From Tribonema minus (Eukaryota; Sar; Xanthophyceae; Tribonematales; Tribonemataceae): DNA of 64,000 nt. A model generated the notes under the pieces. The model was not told the DNA's origin. It saw only the letters and a program-made list of their open reading frames with translations, and made no database searches. The position numbers were made by a program, and so were the translations under genes. The DNA is taken from positions 434,001-498,000 of the forward strand of contig JAFCMP010000212.1 in the NCBI GenBank assembly GCA_017506865.1, written 5' to 3'. The first letter of the stretch is position 1. Each line of letters begins with the position of its first letter. This document shows, piece by piece, positions 34,901 to 49,900 of the stretch.

Positions 34901-37900
34901 GAAAGCTTTGGTGTCAGAGAACTTGCAAGGTGACAAGAGAGCCTGCTGAATAGCAGCCAGTCATTTCTGACGCCACTGCAAGCGCTGAACAAGCACTCCG
35001 ATTGATGAGACAAACACATGACTTCATCTTGTCAAAGCCCATGCGGGAACGGTCACTACATGTACAGTTACCAGACGCACTGCTTACCTCCGCTGTTGGC
35101 TCTGCGGTCGGCTTGGCAGTGGGCTCTGCGGTGGGTTCAGCGGTGGGCTTGGCAGTGGGCTCAGCTGTGGGCACTGCAGTCGGTTCCGCAGTGGGCTTGG
35201 AAGTAGGCTCAGCAGTTGGCTCAGCGGTGGGCTCCGCAGTTGGCTTGGCGGTGGGCTCAGCAGTGGGCTCAGCTGTGGGCTTGGCCGTGGGCTCAGCAGT
35301 CGGCTGTGGCGGCACCACAGTGGCAGCAGTTTAATTTGAATCAATGACAGCAGTCATTCAGTACCTTCTGATCGGGCCTGGCATCAGAGCAGGATGTTCT
35401 CTCCTTGAAAGCTTTGGTGTCAGAGAACTTGCAAGGTGACAAGAGAGCTTGCTGAATAGCAGCCAGTCATTTCTGACGCCACTGCAAGCGCTGAACAAGC
35501 ACTCCGATTGATGAGACAAACACATGACTTCATCTTGTCAAAGCCCATGCGGGAACGGTCACTACATGTACAGTTACCAGACGCACTGCTTACCTCCGCT
35601 GTTGGCTCTGCGGTCGGCTTGGCAGTGGGCTCTGCGGTGGGTTCAGCGGTGGGCTTGGCAGTGGGCTCAGCTGTGGGCACTGCAGTCGGTTCCGCAGTGG
35701 GCTTGGAAGTAGGCTCAGCAGTTGGCTCAGCGGTGGGCTCCGCAGTTGGCTTGGCGGTGGGCTCAGCAGTGGGCTCAGCTGTGGGCTTGGCCGTGGGCTC
35801 AGCAGTCGGCTGTGGCGGCACCACAGTGGCAGCAGTTTAATTTGAATCAATGACAGCAGTCATTCAGTACCTTCTGATCGGGCCTGGCATCAGAGCAGGA
35901 TGTTCTCTCCTTGAAAGCTTTGGTGTCAGAGAACTTGCAAGGTGACAAGAGAGCCTGCTGAATAGCAGCCAGTCATTTCTGACGCCACTGCAAGCGCTGA
36001 ACAAGCACTCCGATTGATGAGACAAACACATGACTTCATCTTGTCAAAGCCCATGCGGGAACGGTCACTACATGTACAGTTACCAGACGCACTGCTTACC
36101 TCCGCTGTTGGCTCTGCGGTCGGCTTGGCAGTGGGCTCTGCGGTGGGTTCAGCGGTGGGCTTGGCAGTGGGCTCAGCTGTGGGCACTGCAGTCGGTTCCG
36201 CAGTGGGCTTGGAAGTAGGCTCAGCAGTTGGCTCAGCGGTGGGCTCCGCAGTTGGCTTGGCGGTGGGCTCAGCAGTGGGCTCAGCTGTGGGCTTGGCCGT
36301 GGGCTCAGCAGTCGGCTGTGGCGGCACCACAGTGGCAGCAGTTTAATTTGAATCAATGACAGCAGTCATTCAGTACCTTCTGATCGGGCCTGGCATCAGA
36401 GCAGGATGTTCTCTCCTTGAAAGCTTTGGTGTCAGAGAACTTGCAAGGTGACAAGAGAGCCTGCTGAATAGCAGCCAGTCATTTCTGACGCCACTGCAAG
36501 CGCTGAACAAGCACTCCGATTGATGAGACAAACACATGACTTCATCTTGTCAAAGCCCATGCGGGAACGGTCACTACATGTACAGTTACCAGACGCACTG
36601 CTTACCTCCGCTGTTGGCTCTGCGGTCGGCTTGGCAGTGGGCTCTGCGGTGGGTTCAGCGGTGGGCTTGGCAGTGGGCTCAGCTGTGGGCACTGCAGTCG
36701 GTTCCGCAGTGGGCTTGGAAGTAGGCTCAGCAGTTGGCTCAGCGGTGGGCTCCGCAGTTGGCTTGGCGGTGGGCTCAGCAGTGGGCTCAGCTGTGGGCTT
36801 GGCCGTGGGCTCAGCAGTCGGCTGTGGCGGCACCACAGTGGCAGCAGTTTAATTTGAATCAATGACAGCAGTCATTCAGTACCTTCTGATCGGGCCTGGC
36901 ATCAGAGCAGGATGTTCTCTCCTTGAAAGCTTTGGTGTCAGAGAACTTGCAAGGTGACAAGAGAGCTTGCTGAATAGCAGCCAGTCATTTCTGACGCCAC
37001 TGCAAGCGCTGAACAAGCACTCCGATTGATGAGACAAACACATGACTTCATCTTGTCAAAGCCCATGCGGGAACGGTCACTACATGTACAGTTACCAGAC
37101 GCACTGCTTACCTCCGCTGTTGGCTCTGCGGTCGGCTTGGCAGTGGGCTCTGCGGTGGGTTCAGCGGTGGGCTTGGCAGTGGGCTCAGCTGTGGGCACTG
37201 CAGTCGGTTCCGCAGTGGGCTTGGAAGTAGGCTCAGCAGTTGGCTCAGCGGTGGGCTCCGCAGTTGGCTTGGCGGTGGGCTCAGCAGTGGGCTCAGCTGT
37301 GGGCTTGGCCGTGGGCTCAGCAGTCGGCTGTGGCGGCACCACAGTGGCAGCAGTTTAATTTGAATCAATGACAGCAGTCATTCAGTACCTTCTGATCGGG
37401 CCTGGCATCAGAGCAGGATGTTCTCTCCTTGAAAGCTTTGGTGTCAGAGAACTTGCAAGGTGACAAGAGAGCTTGCTGAATAGCAGCCAGTCATTTCTGA
37501 CGCCACTGCAAGCGCTGAACAAGCACTCCGATTGATGAGACAAACACATGACTTCATCTTGTCAAAGCCCATGCGGGAACGGTCACTACATGTACAGTTA
37601 CCAGACGCACTGCTTACCTCCGCTGTTGGCTCTGCGGTCGGCTTGGCAGTGGGCTCTGCGGTGGGTTCAGCGGTGGGCTTGGCAGTGGGCTCAGCTGTGG
37701 GCACTGCAGTCGGTTCCGCAGTGGGCTTGGAAGTAGGCTCAGCAGTTGGCTCAGCGGTGGGCTCCGCAGTTGGCTTGGCGGTGGGCTCAGCAGTGGGCTC
37801 AGCTGTGGGCTTGGCCGTGGGCTCAGCAGTCGGCTGTGGCGGCACCACAGTGGCAGCAGTTTAATTTGAATCAATGACAGCAGTCATTCAGTACCTTCTG

Positions 37901-40900
37901 ATCGGGCCTGGCATCAGAGCAGGATGTTCTCTCCTTGAAAGCTTTGGTGTCAGAGAACTTGCAAGGTGACAAGAGAGCTTGCTGAATAGCAGCCAGTCAT
38001 TTCTGACGCCACTGCAAGCGCTGAACAAGCACTCCGATTGATGAGACAAACACATGACTTCATCTTGTCAAAGCCCATGCGGGAACGGTCACTACATGTA
38101 CAGTTACCAGACGCACTGCTTACCTCCGCTGTTGGCTCTGCGGTCGGCTTGGCAGTGGGCTCTGCGGTGGGTTCAGCGGTGGGCTTGGCAGTGGGCTCAG
38201 CTGTGGGCACTGCAGTCGGTTCCGCAGTGGGCTTGGAAGTAGGCTCAGCAGTTGGCTCAGCGGTGGGCTCCGCAGTTGGCTTGGCGGTGGGCTCAGCAGT
38301 GGGCTCAGCTGTGGGCTTGGCCGTGGGCTCAGCAGTCGGCTGTGGCGGCACCACAGTGGCAGCAGTTTAATTTGAATCAATGACAGCAGTCATTCAGTAC
38401 CTTCTGATCGGGCCTGGCATCAGAGCAGGATGTTCTCTCCTTGAAAGCTTTGGTGTCAGAGAACTTGCAAGGTGACAAGAGAGCTTGCTGAATAGCAGCC
38501 AGTCATTTCTGACGCCACTGCAAGCGCTGAACAAGCACTCCGATTGATGAGACAAACACATGACTTCATCTTGTCAAAGCCCATGCGGGAACGGTCACTA
38601 CATGTACAGTTACCAGACGCACTGCTTACCTCCGCTGTTGGCTCTGCGGTCGGCTTGGCAGTGGGCTCTGCGGTGGGTTCAGCGGTGGGCTTGGCAGTGG
38701 GCTCAGCTGTGGGCACTGCAGTCGGTTCCGCAGTGGGCTTGGAAGTAGGCTCAGCAGTTGGCTCAGCGGTGGGCTCCGCAGTTGGCTTGGCGGTGGGCTC
38801 AGCAGTGGGCTCAGCTGTGGGCTTGGCCGTGGGCTCAGCAGTCGGCTGTGGCGGCACCACAGTGGCAGCAGTTTAATTTGAATCAATGACAGCAGTCATT
38901 CAGTACCTTCTGATCGGGCCTGGCATCAGAGCAGGATGTTCTCTCCTTGAAAGCTTTGGTGTCAGAGAACTTGCAAGGTGACAAGAGAGCTTGCTGAATA
39001 GCAGCCAGTCATTTCTGACGCCACTGCAAGCGCTGAACAAGCACTCCGATTGATGAGACAAACACATGACTTCATCTTGTCAAAGCCCATGCGGGAACGG
39101 TCACTACATGTACAGTTACCAGACGCACTGCTTACCTCCGCTGTTGGCTCTGCGGTCGGCTTGGCAGTGGGCTCTGCGGTGGGTTCAGCGGTGGGCTTGG
39201 CAGTGGGCTCAGCTGTGGGCACTGCAGTCGGTTCCGCAGTGGGCTTGGAAGTAGGCTCAGCAGTTGGCTCAGCGGTGGGCTCCGCAGTTGGCTTGGCGGT
39301 GGGCTCAGCAGTGGGCTCAGCTGTGGGCTTGGCCGTGGGCTCAGCAGTCGGCTGTGGCGGCACCACAGTGGCAGCAGTTTAATTTGAATCAATGACAGCA
39401 GTCATTCAGTACCTTCTGATCGGGCCTGGCATCAGAGCAGGATGTTCTCTCCTTGAAAGCTTTGGTGTCAGAGAACTTGCAAGGTGACAAGAGAGCTTGC
39501 TGAATAGCAGCCAGTCATTTCTGACGCCACTGCAAGCGCTGAACAAGCACTCCGATTGATGAGACAAACACATGACTTCATCTTGTCAAAGCCCATGCGG
39601 GAACGGTCACTACATGTACAGTTACCAGACGCACTGCTTACCTCCGCTGTTGGCTCTGCGGTCGGCTTGGCAGTGGGCTCTGCGGTGGGTTCAGCGGTGG
39701 GCTTGGCAGTGGGCTCAGCTGTGGGCACTGCAGTCGGTTCCGCAGTGGGCTTGGAAGTAGGCTCAGCAGTTGGCTCAGCGGTGGGCTCCGCAGTTGGCTT
39801 GGCGGTGGGCTCAGCAGTGGGCTCAGCTGTGGGCTTGGCCGTGGGCTCAGCAGTCGGCTGTGGCGGCACCACAGTGGCAGCAGTTTAATTTGAATCAATG
39901 ACAGCAGTCATTCAGTACCTTCTGATCGGGCCTGGCATCAGAGCAGGATGTTCTCTCCTTGAAAGCTTTGGTGTCAGAGAACTTGCAAGGTGACAAGAGA
40001 GCTTGCTGAATAGCAGCCAGTCATTTCTGACGCCACTGCAAGCGCTGAACAAGCACTCCGATTGATGAGACAAACACATGACTTCATCTTGTCAAAGCCC
40101 ATGCGGGAACGGTCACTACATGTACAGTTACCAGACGCACTGCTTACCTCCGCTGTTGGCTCTGCGGTCGGCTTGGCAGTGGGCTCTGCGGTGGGTTCAG
40201 CGGTGGGCTTGGCAGTGGGCTCAGCTGTGGGCACTGCAGTCGGTTCCGCAGTGGGCTTGGAAGTAGGCTCAGCAGTTGGCTCAGCGGTGGGCTCCGCAGT
40301 TGGCTTGGCGGTGGGCTCAGCAGTGGGCTCAGCTGTGGGCTTGGCCGTGGGCTCAGCAGTCGGCTGTGGCGGCACCACAGTGGCAGCAGTTTAATTTGAA
40401 TCAATGACAGCAGTCATTCAGTACCTTCTGATCGGGCCTGGCATCAGAGCAGGATGTTCTCTCCTTGAAAGCTTTGGTGTCAGAGAACTTGCAAGGTGAC
40501 AAGAGAGCTTGCTGAATAGCAGCCAGTCATTTCTGACGCCACTGCAAGCGCTGAACAAGCACTCCGATTGATGAGACAAACACATGACTTCATCTTGTCA
40601 AAGCCCATGCGGGAACGGTCACTACATGTACAGTTACCAGACGCACTGCTTACCTCCGCTGTTGGCTCTGCGGTCGGCTTGGCAGTGGGCTCTGCGGTGG
40701 GTTCAGCGGTGGGCTTGGCAGTGGGCTCAGCTGTGGGCACTGCAGTCGGTTCCGCAGTGGGCTTGGAAGTAGGCTCAGCAGTTGGCTCAGCGGTGGGCTC
40801 CGCAGTTGGCTTGGCGGTGGGCTCAGCAGTGGGCTCAGCTGTGGGCTTGGCCGTGGGCTCAGCAGTCGGCTGTGGCGGCACCACAGTGGCAGCAGTTTAA

Positions 40901-43900
40901 TTTGAATCAATGACAGCAGTCATTCAGTACCTTCTGATCGGGCCTGGCATCAGAGCAGGATGTTCTCTCCTTGAAAGCTTTGGTGTCAGAGAACTTGCAA
41001 GGTGACAAGAGAGCTTGCTGAATAGCAGCCAGTCATTTCTGACGCCACTGCAAGCGCTGAACAAGCACTCCGATTGATGAGACAAACACATGACTTCATC
41101 TTGTCAAAGCCCATGCGGGAACGGTCACTACATGTACAGTTACCAGACGCACTGCTTACCTCCGCTGTTGGCTCTGCGGTCGGCTTGGCAGTGGGCTCTG
41201 CGGTGGGTTCAGCGGTGGGCTTGGCAGTGGGCTCAGCTGTGGGCACTGCAGTCGGTTCCGCAGTGGGCTTGGAAGTAGGCTCAGCAGTTGGCTCAGCGGT
41301 GGGCTCCGCAGTTGGCTTGGCGGTGGGCTCAGCAGTGGGCTCAGCTGTGGGCTTGGCCGTGGGCTCAGCAGTCGGCTGTGGCGGCACCACAGTGGCAGCA
41401 GTTTAATTTGAATCAATGACAGCAGTCATTCAGTACCTTCTGATCGGGCCTGGCATCAGAGCAGGATGTTCTCTCCTTGAAAGCTTTGGTGTCAGAGAAC
41501 TTGCAAGGTGACAAGAGAGCTTGCTGAATAGCAGCCAGTCATTTCTGACGCCACTGCAAGCGCTGAACAAGCACTCCGATTGATGAGACAAACACATGAC
41601 TTCATCTTGTCAAAGCCCATGCGGGAACGGTCACTACATGTACAGTTACCAGACGCACTGCTTACCTCCGCTGTTGGCTCTGCGGTCGGCTTGGCAGTGG
41701 GCTCTGCGGTGGGTTCAGCGGTGGGCTTGGCAGTGGGCTCAGCTGTGGGCACTGCAGTCGGTTCCGCAGTGGGCTTGGAAGTAGGCTCAGCAGTTGGCTC
41801 AGCGGTGGGCTCCGCAGTTGGCTTGGCGGTGGGCTCAGCAGTGGGCTCAGCTGTGGGCTTGGCCGTGGGCTCAGCAGTCGGCTGTGGCGGCACCACAGTG
41901 GCAGCAGTTTAATTTGAATCAATGACAGCAGTCATTCAGTACCTTCTGATCGGGCCTGGCATCAGAGCAGGATGTTCTCTCCTTGAAAGCTTTGGTGTCA
42001 GAGAACTTGCAAGGTGACAAGAGAGCTTGCTGAATAGCAGCCAGTCATTTCTGACGCCACTGCAAGCGCTGAACAAGCACTCCGATTGATGAGACAAACA
42101 CATGACTTCATCTTGTCAAAGCCCATGCGGGAACGGTCACTACATGTACAGTTACCAGACGCACTGCTTACCTCCGCTGTTGGCTCTGCGGTCGGCTTGG
42201 CAGTGGGCTCTGCGGTGGGTTCAGCGGTGGGCTTGGCAGTGGGCTCAGCTGTGGGCACTGCAGTCGGTTCCGCAGTGGGCTTGGAAGTAGGCTCAGCAGT
42301 TGGCTCAGCGGTGGGCTCCGCAGTTGGCTTGGCGGTGGGCTCAGCAGTGGGCTCAGCTGTGGGCTTGGCCGTGGGCTCAGCAGTCGGCTGTGGCGGCACC
42401 ACAGTGGCAGCAGTTTAATTTGAATCAATGACAGCAGTCATTCAGTACCTTCTGATCGGGCCTGGCATCAGAGCAGGATGTTCTCTCCTTGAAAGCTTTG
42501 GTGTCAGAGAACTTGCAAGGTGACAAGAGAGCTTGCTGAATAGCAGCCAGTCATTTCTGACGCCACTGCAAGCGCTGAACAAGCACTCCGATTGATGAGA
42601 CAAACACATGACTTCATCTTGTCAAAGCCCATGCGGGAACGGTCACTACATGTACAGTTACCAGACGCACTGCTTACCTCCGCTGTTGGCTCTGCGGTCG
42701 GCTTGGCAGTGGGCTCTGCGGTGGGTTCAGCGGTGGGCTTGGCAGTGGGCTCAGCTGTGGGCACTGCAGTCGGTTCCGCAGTGGGCTTGGAAGTAGGCTC
42801 AGCAGTTGGCTCAGCGGTGGGCTCCGCAGTTGGCTTGGCGGTGGGCTCAGCAGTGGGCTCAGCTGTGGGCTTGGCCGTGGGCTCAGCAGTCGGCTGTGGC
42901 GGCACCACAGTGGCAGCAGTTTAATTTGAATCAATGACAGCAGTCATTCAGTACCTTCTGATCGGGCCTGGCATCAGAGCAGGATGTTCTCTCCTTGAAA
43001 GCTTTGGTGTCAGAGAACTTGCAAGGTGACAAGAGAGCTTGCTGAATAGCAGCCAGTCATTTCTGACGCCACTGCAAGCGCTGAACAAGCACTCCGATTG
43101 ATGAGACAAACACATGACTTCATCTTGTCAAAGCCCATGCGGGAACGGTCACTACATGTACAGTTACCAGACGCACTGCTTACCTCCGCTGTTGGCTCTG
43201 CGGTCGGCTTGGCAGTGGGCTCTGCGGTGGGTTCAGCGGTGGGCTTGGCAGTGGGCTCAGCTGTGGGCACTGCAGTCGGTTCCGCAGTGGGCTTGGAAGT
43301 AGGCTCAGCAGTTGGCTCAGCGGTGGGCTCCGCAGTTGGCTTGGCGGTGGGCTCAGCAGTGGGCTCAGCTGTGGGCTTGGCCGTGGGCTCAGCAGTCGGC
43401 TGTGGCGGCACCACAGTGGCAGCAGTTTAATTTGAATCAATGACAGCAGTCATTCAGTACCTTCTGATCGGGCCTGGCATCAGAGCAGGATGTTCTCTCC
43501 TTGAAAGCTTTGGTGTCAGAGAACTTGCAAGGTGACAAGAGAGCTTGCTGAATAGCAGCCAGTCATTTCTGACGCCACTGCAAGCGCTGAACAAGCACTC
43601 CGATTGATGAGACAAACACATGACTTCATCTTGTCAAAGCCCATGCGGGAACGGTCACTACATGTACAGTTACCAGACGCACTGCTTACCTCCGCTGTTG
43701 GCTCTGCGGTCGGCTTGGCAGTGGGCTCTGCGGTGGGTTCAGCGGTGGGCTTGGCAGTGGGCTCAGCTGTGGGCACTGCAGTCGGTTCCGCAGTGGGCTT
43801 GGAAGTAGGCTCAGCAGTTGGCTCAGCGGTGGGCTCCGCAGTTGGCTTGGCGGTGGGCTCAGCAGTGGGCTCAGCTGTGGGCTTGGCCGTGGGCTCAGCA

Positions 43901-46900
43901 GTCGGCTGTGGCGGCACCACAGTGGCAGCAGTTTAATTTGAATCAATGACAGCAGTCATTCAGTACCTTCTGATCGGGCCTGGCATCAGAGCAGGATGTT
44001 CTCTCCTTGAAAGCTTTGGTGTCAGAGAACTTGCAAGGTGACAAGAGAGCTTGCTGAATAGCAGCCAGTCATTTCTGACGCCACTGCAAGCGCTGAACAA
44101 GCACTCCGATTGATGAGACAAACACATGACTTCATCTTGTCAAAGCCCATGCGGGAACGGTCACTACATGTACAGTTACCAGACGCACTGCTTACCTCCG
44201 CTGTTGGCTCTGCGGTCGGCTTGGCAGTGGGCTCTGCGGTGGGTTCAGCGGTGGGCTTGGCAGTGGGCTCAGCTGTGGGCACTGCAGTCGGTTCCGCAGT
44301 GGGCTTGGAAGTAGGCTCAGCAGTTGGCTCAGCGGTGGGCTCCGCAGTTGGCTTGGCGGTGGGCTCAGCAGTGGGCTCAGCTGTGGGCTTGGCCGTGGGC
44401 TCAGCAGTCGGCTGTGGCGGCACCACAGTGGCAGCAGTTTAATTTGAATCAATGACAGCAGTCATTCAGTACCTTCTGATCGGGCCTGGCATCAGAGCAG
44501 GATGTTCTCTCCTTGAAAGCTTTGGTGTCAGAGAACTTGCAAGGTGACAAGAGAGCTTGCTGAATAGCAGCCAGTCATTTCTGACGCCACTGCAAGCGCT
44601 GAACAAGCACTCCGATTGATGAGACAAACACATGACTTCATCTTGTCAAAGCCCATGCGGGAACGGTCACTACATGTACAGTTACCAGACGCACTGCTTA
44701 CCTCCGCTGTTGGCTCTGCGGTCGGCTTGGCAGTGGGCTCTGCGGTGGGTTCAGCGGTGGGCTTGGCAGTGGGCTCAGCTGTGGGCACTGCAGTCGGTTC
44801 CGCAGTGGGCTTGGAAGTAGGCTCAGCAGTTGGCTCAGCGGTGGGCTCCGCAGTTGGCTTGGCGGTGGGCTCAGCAGTGGGCTCAGCTGTGGGCTTGGCC
44901 GTGGGCTCAGCAGTCGGCTGTGGCGGCACCACAGTGGCAGCAGTTTAATTTGAATCAATGACAGCAGTCATTCAGTACCTTCTGATCGGGCCTGGCATCA
45001 GAGCAGGATGTTCTCTCCTTGAAAGCTTTGGTGTCAGAGAACTTGCAAGGTGACAAGAGAGCTTGCTGAATAGCAGCCAGTCATTTCTGACGCCACTGCA
45101 AGCGCTGAACAAGCACTCCGACTGATGAGACAAACACATGACTTCATCTTGTCAAAGCCCATGCGGGAACGGTCACTACATGTACAGTTACCAGACGCAC
45201 TGCTTACCTCCGCTGTTGGCTCTGCGGTCGGCTTGGCAGTGGGCTCTGCGGTGGGTTCAGCGGTGGGCTTGGCAGTGGGCTCAGCTGTGGGCACTGCAGT
45301 CGGTTCCGCAGTGGGCTTGGAAGTAGGCTCAGCAGTTGGCTCAGCGGTGGGCTCCGCAGTTGGCTTGGCGGTGGGCTCAGCAGTGGGCTCAGCTGTGGGC
45401 TTGGCCGTGGGCTCAGCAGTCGGCTGTGGCGGCACCACAGTGGCAGCAGTTTAATTTGAATCAATGACAGCAGTCATTCAGTACCTTCTGATCGGGCCTG
45501 GCATCAGAGCAGGATGTTCTCTCCTTGAAAGCTTTGGTGTCAGAGAACTTGCAAGGTGACAAGAGAGCTTGCTGAATAGCAGCCAGTCATTTCTGACGCC
45601 ACTGCAAGCGCTGAACAAGCACTCCGATTGATGAGACAAACACATGACTTCATCTTGTCAAAGCCCATGCGGGAACGGTCACTACATGTACAGTTACCAG
45701 ACGCACTGCTTACCTCCGCTGTTGGCTCTGCGGTCGGCTTGGCAGTGGGCTCTGCGGTGGGTTCAGCGGTGGGCTTGGCAGTGGGCTCAGCTGTGGGCAC
45801 TGCAGTCGGTTCCGCAGTGGGCTTGGAAGTAGGCTCAGCAGTTGGCTCAGCGGTGGGCTCCGCAGTTGGCTTGGCGGTGGGCTCAGCAGTGGGCTCAGCT
45901 GTGGGCTTGGCCGTGGGCTCAGCAGTCGGCTGTGGCGGCACCACAGTGGCAGCAGTTTAATTTGAATCAATGACAGCAGTCATTCAGTACCTTCTGATCG
46001 GGCCTGGCATCAGAGCAGGATGTTCTCTCCTTGAAAGCTTTGGTGTCAGAGAACTTGCAAGGTGACAAGAGAGCTTGCTGAATAGCAGCCAGTCATTTCT
46101 GACGCCACTGCAAGCGCTGAACAAGCACTCCGATTGATGAGACAAACACATGACTTCATCTTGTCAAAGCCCATGCGGGAACGGTCACTACATGTACAGT
46201 TACCAGACGCACTGCTTACCTCCGCTGTTGGCTCTGCGGTCGGCTTGGCAGTGGGCTCTGCGGTGGGTTCAGCGGTGGGCTTGGCAGTGGGCTCAGCTGT
46301 GGGCACTGCAGTCGGTTCCGCAGTGGGCTTGGAAGTAGGCTCAGCAGTTGGCTCAGCGGTGGGCTCCGCAGTTGGCTTGGCGGTGGGCTCAGCAGTGGGC
46401 TCAGCTGTGGGCTTGGCCGTGGGCTCAGCAGTCGGCTGTGGCGGCACCACAGTGGCAGCAGTTTAATTTGAATCAATGACAGCAGTCATTCAGTACCTTC
46501 TGATCGGGCCTGGCATCAGAGCAGGATGTTCTCTCCTTGAAAGCTTTGGTGTCAGAGAACTTGCAAGGTGACAAGAGAGCTTGCTGAATAGCAGCCAGTC
46601 ATTTCTGACGCCACTGCAAGCGCTGAACAAGCACTCCGATTGATGAGACAAACACATGACTTCATCTTGTCAAAGCCCATGCGGGAACGGTCACTACATG
46701 TACAGTTACCAGACGCACTGCTTACCTCCGCTGTTGGCTCTGCGGTCGGCTTGGCAGTGGGCTCTGCGGTGGGTTCAGCGGTGGGCTTGGCAGTGGGCTC
46801 AGCTGTGGGCACTGCAGTCGGTTCCGCAGTGGGCTTGGAAGTAGGCTCAGCAGTTGGCTCAGCGGTGGGCTCCGCAGTTGGCTTGGCGGTGGGCTCAGCA

Positions 46901-49900
46901 GTGGGCTCAGCTGTGGGCTTGGCCGTGGGCTCAGCAGTCGGCTGTGGCGGCACCACAGTGGCAGCAGTTTAATTTGAATCAATGACAGCAGTCATTCAGT
47001 ACCTTCTGATCGGGCCTGGCATCAGAGCAGGATGTTCTCTCCTTGAAAGCTTTGGTGTCAGAGAACTTGCAAGGTGACAAGAGAGCTTGCTGAATAGCAG
47101 CCAGTCATTTCTGACGCCACTGCAAGCGCTGAACAAGCACTCCGATTGATGAGACAAACACATGACTTCATCTTGTCAAAGCCCATGCGGGAACGGTCAC
47201 TACATGTACAGTTACCAGACGCACTGCTTACCTCCGCTGTTGGCTCTGCGGTCGGCTTGGCAGTGGGCTCTGCGGTGGGTTCAGCGGTGGGCTTGGCAGT
47301 GGGCTCAGCTGTGGGCACTGCAGTCGGTTCCGCAGTGGGCTTGGAAGTAGGCTCAGCAGTTGGCTCAGCGGTGGGCTCCGCAGTTGGCTTGGCGGTGGGC
47401 TCAGCAGTGGGCTCAGCTGTGGGCTTGGCCGTGGGCTCAGCAGTCGGCTGTGGCGGCACCACAGTGGCAGCAGTTTAATTTGAATCAATGACAGCAGTCA
47501 TTCAGTACCTTCTGATCGGGCCTGGCATCAGAGCAGGATGTTCTCTCCTTGAAAGCTTTGGTGTCAGAGAACTTGCAAGGTGACAAGAGAGCTTGCTGAA
47601 TAGCAGCCAGTCATTTCTGACGCCACTGCAAGCGCTGAACAAGCACTCCGATTGATGAGACAAACACATGACTTCATCTTGTCAAAGCCCATGCGGGAAC
47701 GGTCACTACATGTACAGTTACCAGACGCACTGCTTACCTCCGCTGTTGGCTCTGCGGTCGGCTTGGCAGTGGGCTCTGCGGTGGGTTCAGCGGTGGGCTT
47801 GGCAGTGGGCTCAGCTGTGGGCACTGCAGTCGGTTCCGCAGTGGGCTTGGAAGTAGGCTCAGCAGTTGGCTCAGCGGTGGGCTCCGCAGTTGGCTTGGCG
47901 GTGGGCTCAGCAGTGGGCTCAGCTGTGGGCTTGGCCGTGGGCTCAGCAGTCGGCTGTGGCGGCACCACAGTGGCAGCAGTTTAATTTGAATCAATGACAG
48001 CAGTCATTCAGTACCTTCTGATCGGGCCTGGCATCAGAGCAGGATGTTCTCTCCTTGAAAGCTTTGGTGTCAGAGAACTTGCAAGGTGACAAGAGAGCTT
48101 GCTGAATAGCAGCCAGTCATTTCTGACGCCACTGCAAGCGCTGAACAAGCACTCCGATTGATGAGACAAACACATGACTTCATCTTGTCAAAGCCCATGC
48201 GGGAACGGTCACTACATGTACAGTTACCAGACGCACTGCTTACCTCCGCTGTTGGCTCTGCGGTCGGCTTGGCAGTGGGCTCTGCGGTGGGTTCAGCGGT
48301 GGGCTTGGCAGTGGGCTCAGCTGTGGGCACTGCAGTCGGTTCCGCAGTGGGCTTGGAAGTAGGCTCAGCAGTTGGCTCAGCGGTGGGCTCCGCAGTTGGC
48401 TTGGCGGTGGGCTCAGCAGTGGGCTCAGCTGTGGGCTTGGCCGTGGGCTCAGCAGTCGGCTGTGGCGGCACCACAGTGGCAGCAGTTTAATTTGAATCAA
48501 TGACAGCAGTCATTCAGTACCTTCTGATCGGGCCTGGCATCAGAGCAGGATGTTCTCTCCTTGAAAGCTTTGGTGTCAGAGAACTTGCAAGGTGACAAGA
48601 GAGCTTGCTGAATAGCAGCCAGTCATTTCTGACGCCACTGCAAGCGCTGAACAAGCACTCCGACTGATGAGACAAACACATGACTTCATCTTGTCAAAGC
48701 CCATGCGGGAACGGTCACTACATGTACAGTTACCAGACGCACTGCTTACCTCCGCTGTTGGCTCTGCGGTCGGCTTGGCAGTGGGCTCTGCGGTGGGTTC
48801 AGCGGTGGGCTTGGCAGTGGGCTCAGCTGTGGGCACTGCAGTCGGTTCCGCAGTGGGCTTGGAAGTAGGCTCAGCAGTTGGCTCAGCGGTGGGCTCCGCA
48901 GTTGGCTTGGCGGTGGGCTCAGCAGTGGGCTCAGCTGTGGGCTTGGCCGTGGGCTCAGCAGTCGGCTGTGGCGGCACCACAGTGGCAGCAGTTTAATTTG
49001 AATCAATGACAGCAGTCATTCAGTACCTTCTGATCGGGCCTGGCATCAGAGCAGGATGTTCTCTCCTTGAAAGCTTTGGTGTCAGAGAACTTGCAAGGTG
49101 ACAAGAGAGCTTGCTGAATAGCAGCCAGTCATTTCTGACGCCACTGCAAGCGCTGAACAAGCACTCCGACTGATGAGACAAACACATGACTTCATCTTGT
49201 CAAAGCCCATGCGGGAACGGTCACTACATGTACAGTTACCAGACGCACTGCTTACCTCCGCTGTTGGCTCTGCGGTCGGCTTGGCAGTGGGCTCTGCGGT
49301 GGGTTCAGCGGTGGGCTTGGCAGTGGGCTCAGCTGTGGGCACTGCAGTCGGTTCCGCAGTGGGCTTGGAAGTAGGCTCAGCAGTTGGCTCAGCGGTGGGC
49401 TCCGCAGTTGGCTTGGCGGTGGGCTCAGCAGTGGGCTCAGCTGTGGGCTTGGCCGTGGGCTCAGCAGTCGGCTGTGGCGGCACCACAGTGGCAGCAGTTT
49501 AATTTGAATCAATGACAGCAGTCATTCAGTACCTTCTGATCGGGCCTGGCATCAGAGCAGGATGTTCTCTCCTTGAAAGCTTTGGTGTCAGAGAACTTGC
49601 AAGGTGACAAGAGAGCTTGCTGAATAGCAGCCAGTCATTTCTGACGCCACTGCAAGCGCTGAACAAGCACTCCGATTGATGAGACAAACACATGACTTCA
49701 TCTTGTCAAAGCCCATGCGGGAACGGTCACTACATGTACAGTTACCAGACGCACTGCTTACCTCCGCTGTTGGCTCTGCGGTCGGCTTGGCAGTGGGCTC
49801 TGCGGTGGGTTCAGCGGTGGGCTTGGCAGTGGGCTCAGCTGTGGGCACTGCAGTCGGTTCCGCAGTGGGCTTGGAAGTAGGCTCAGCAGTTGGCTCAGCG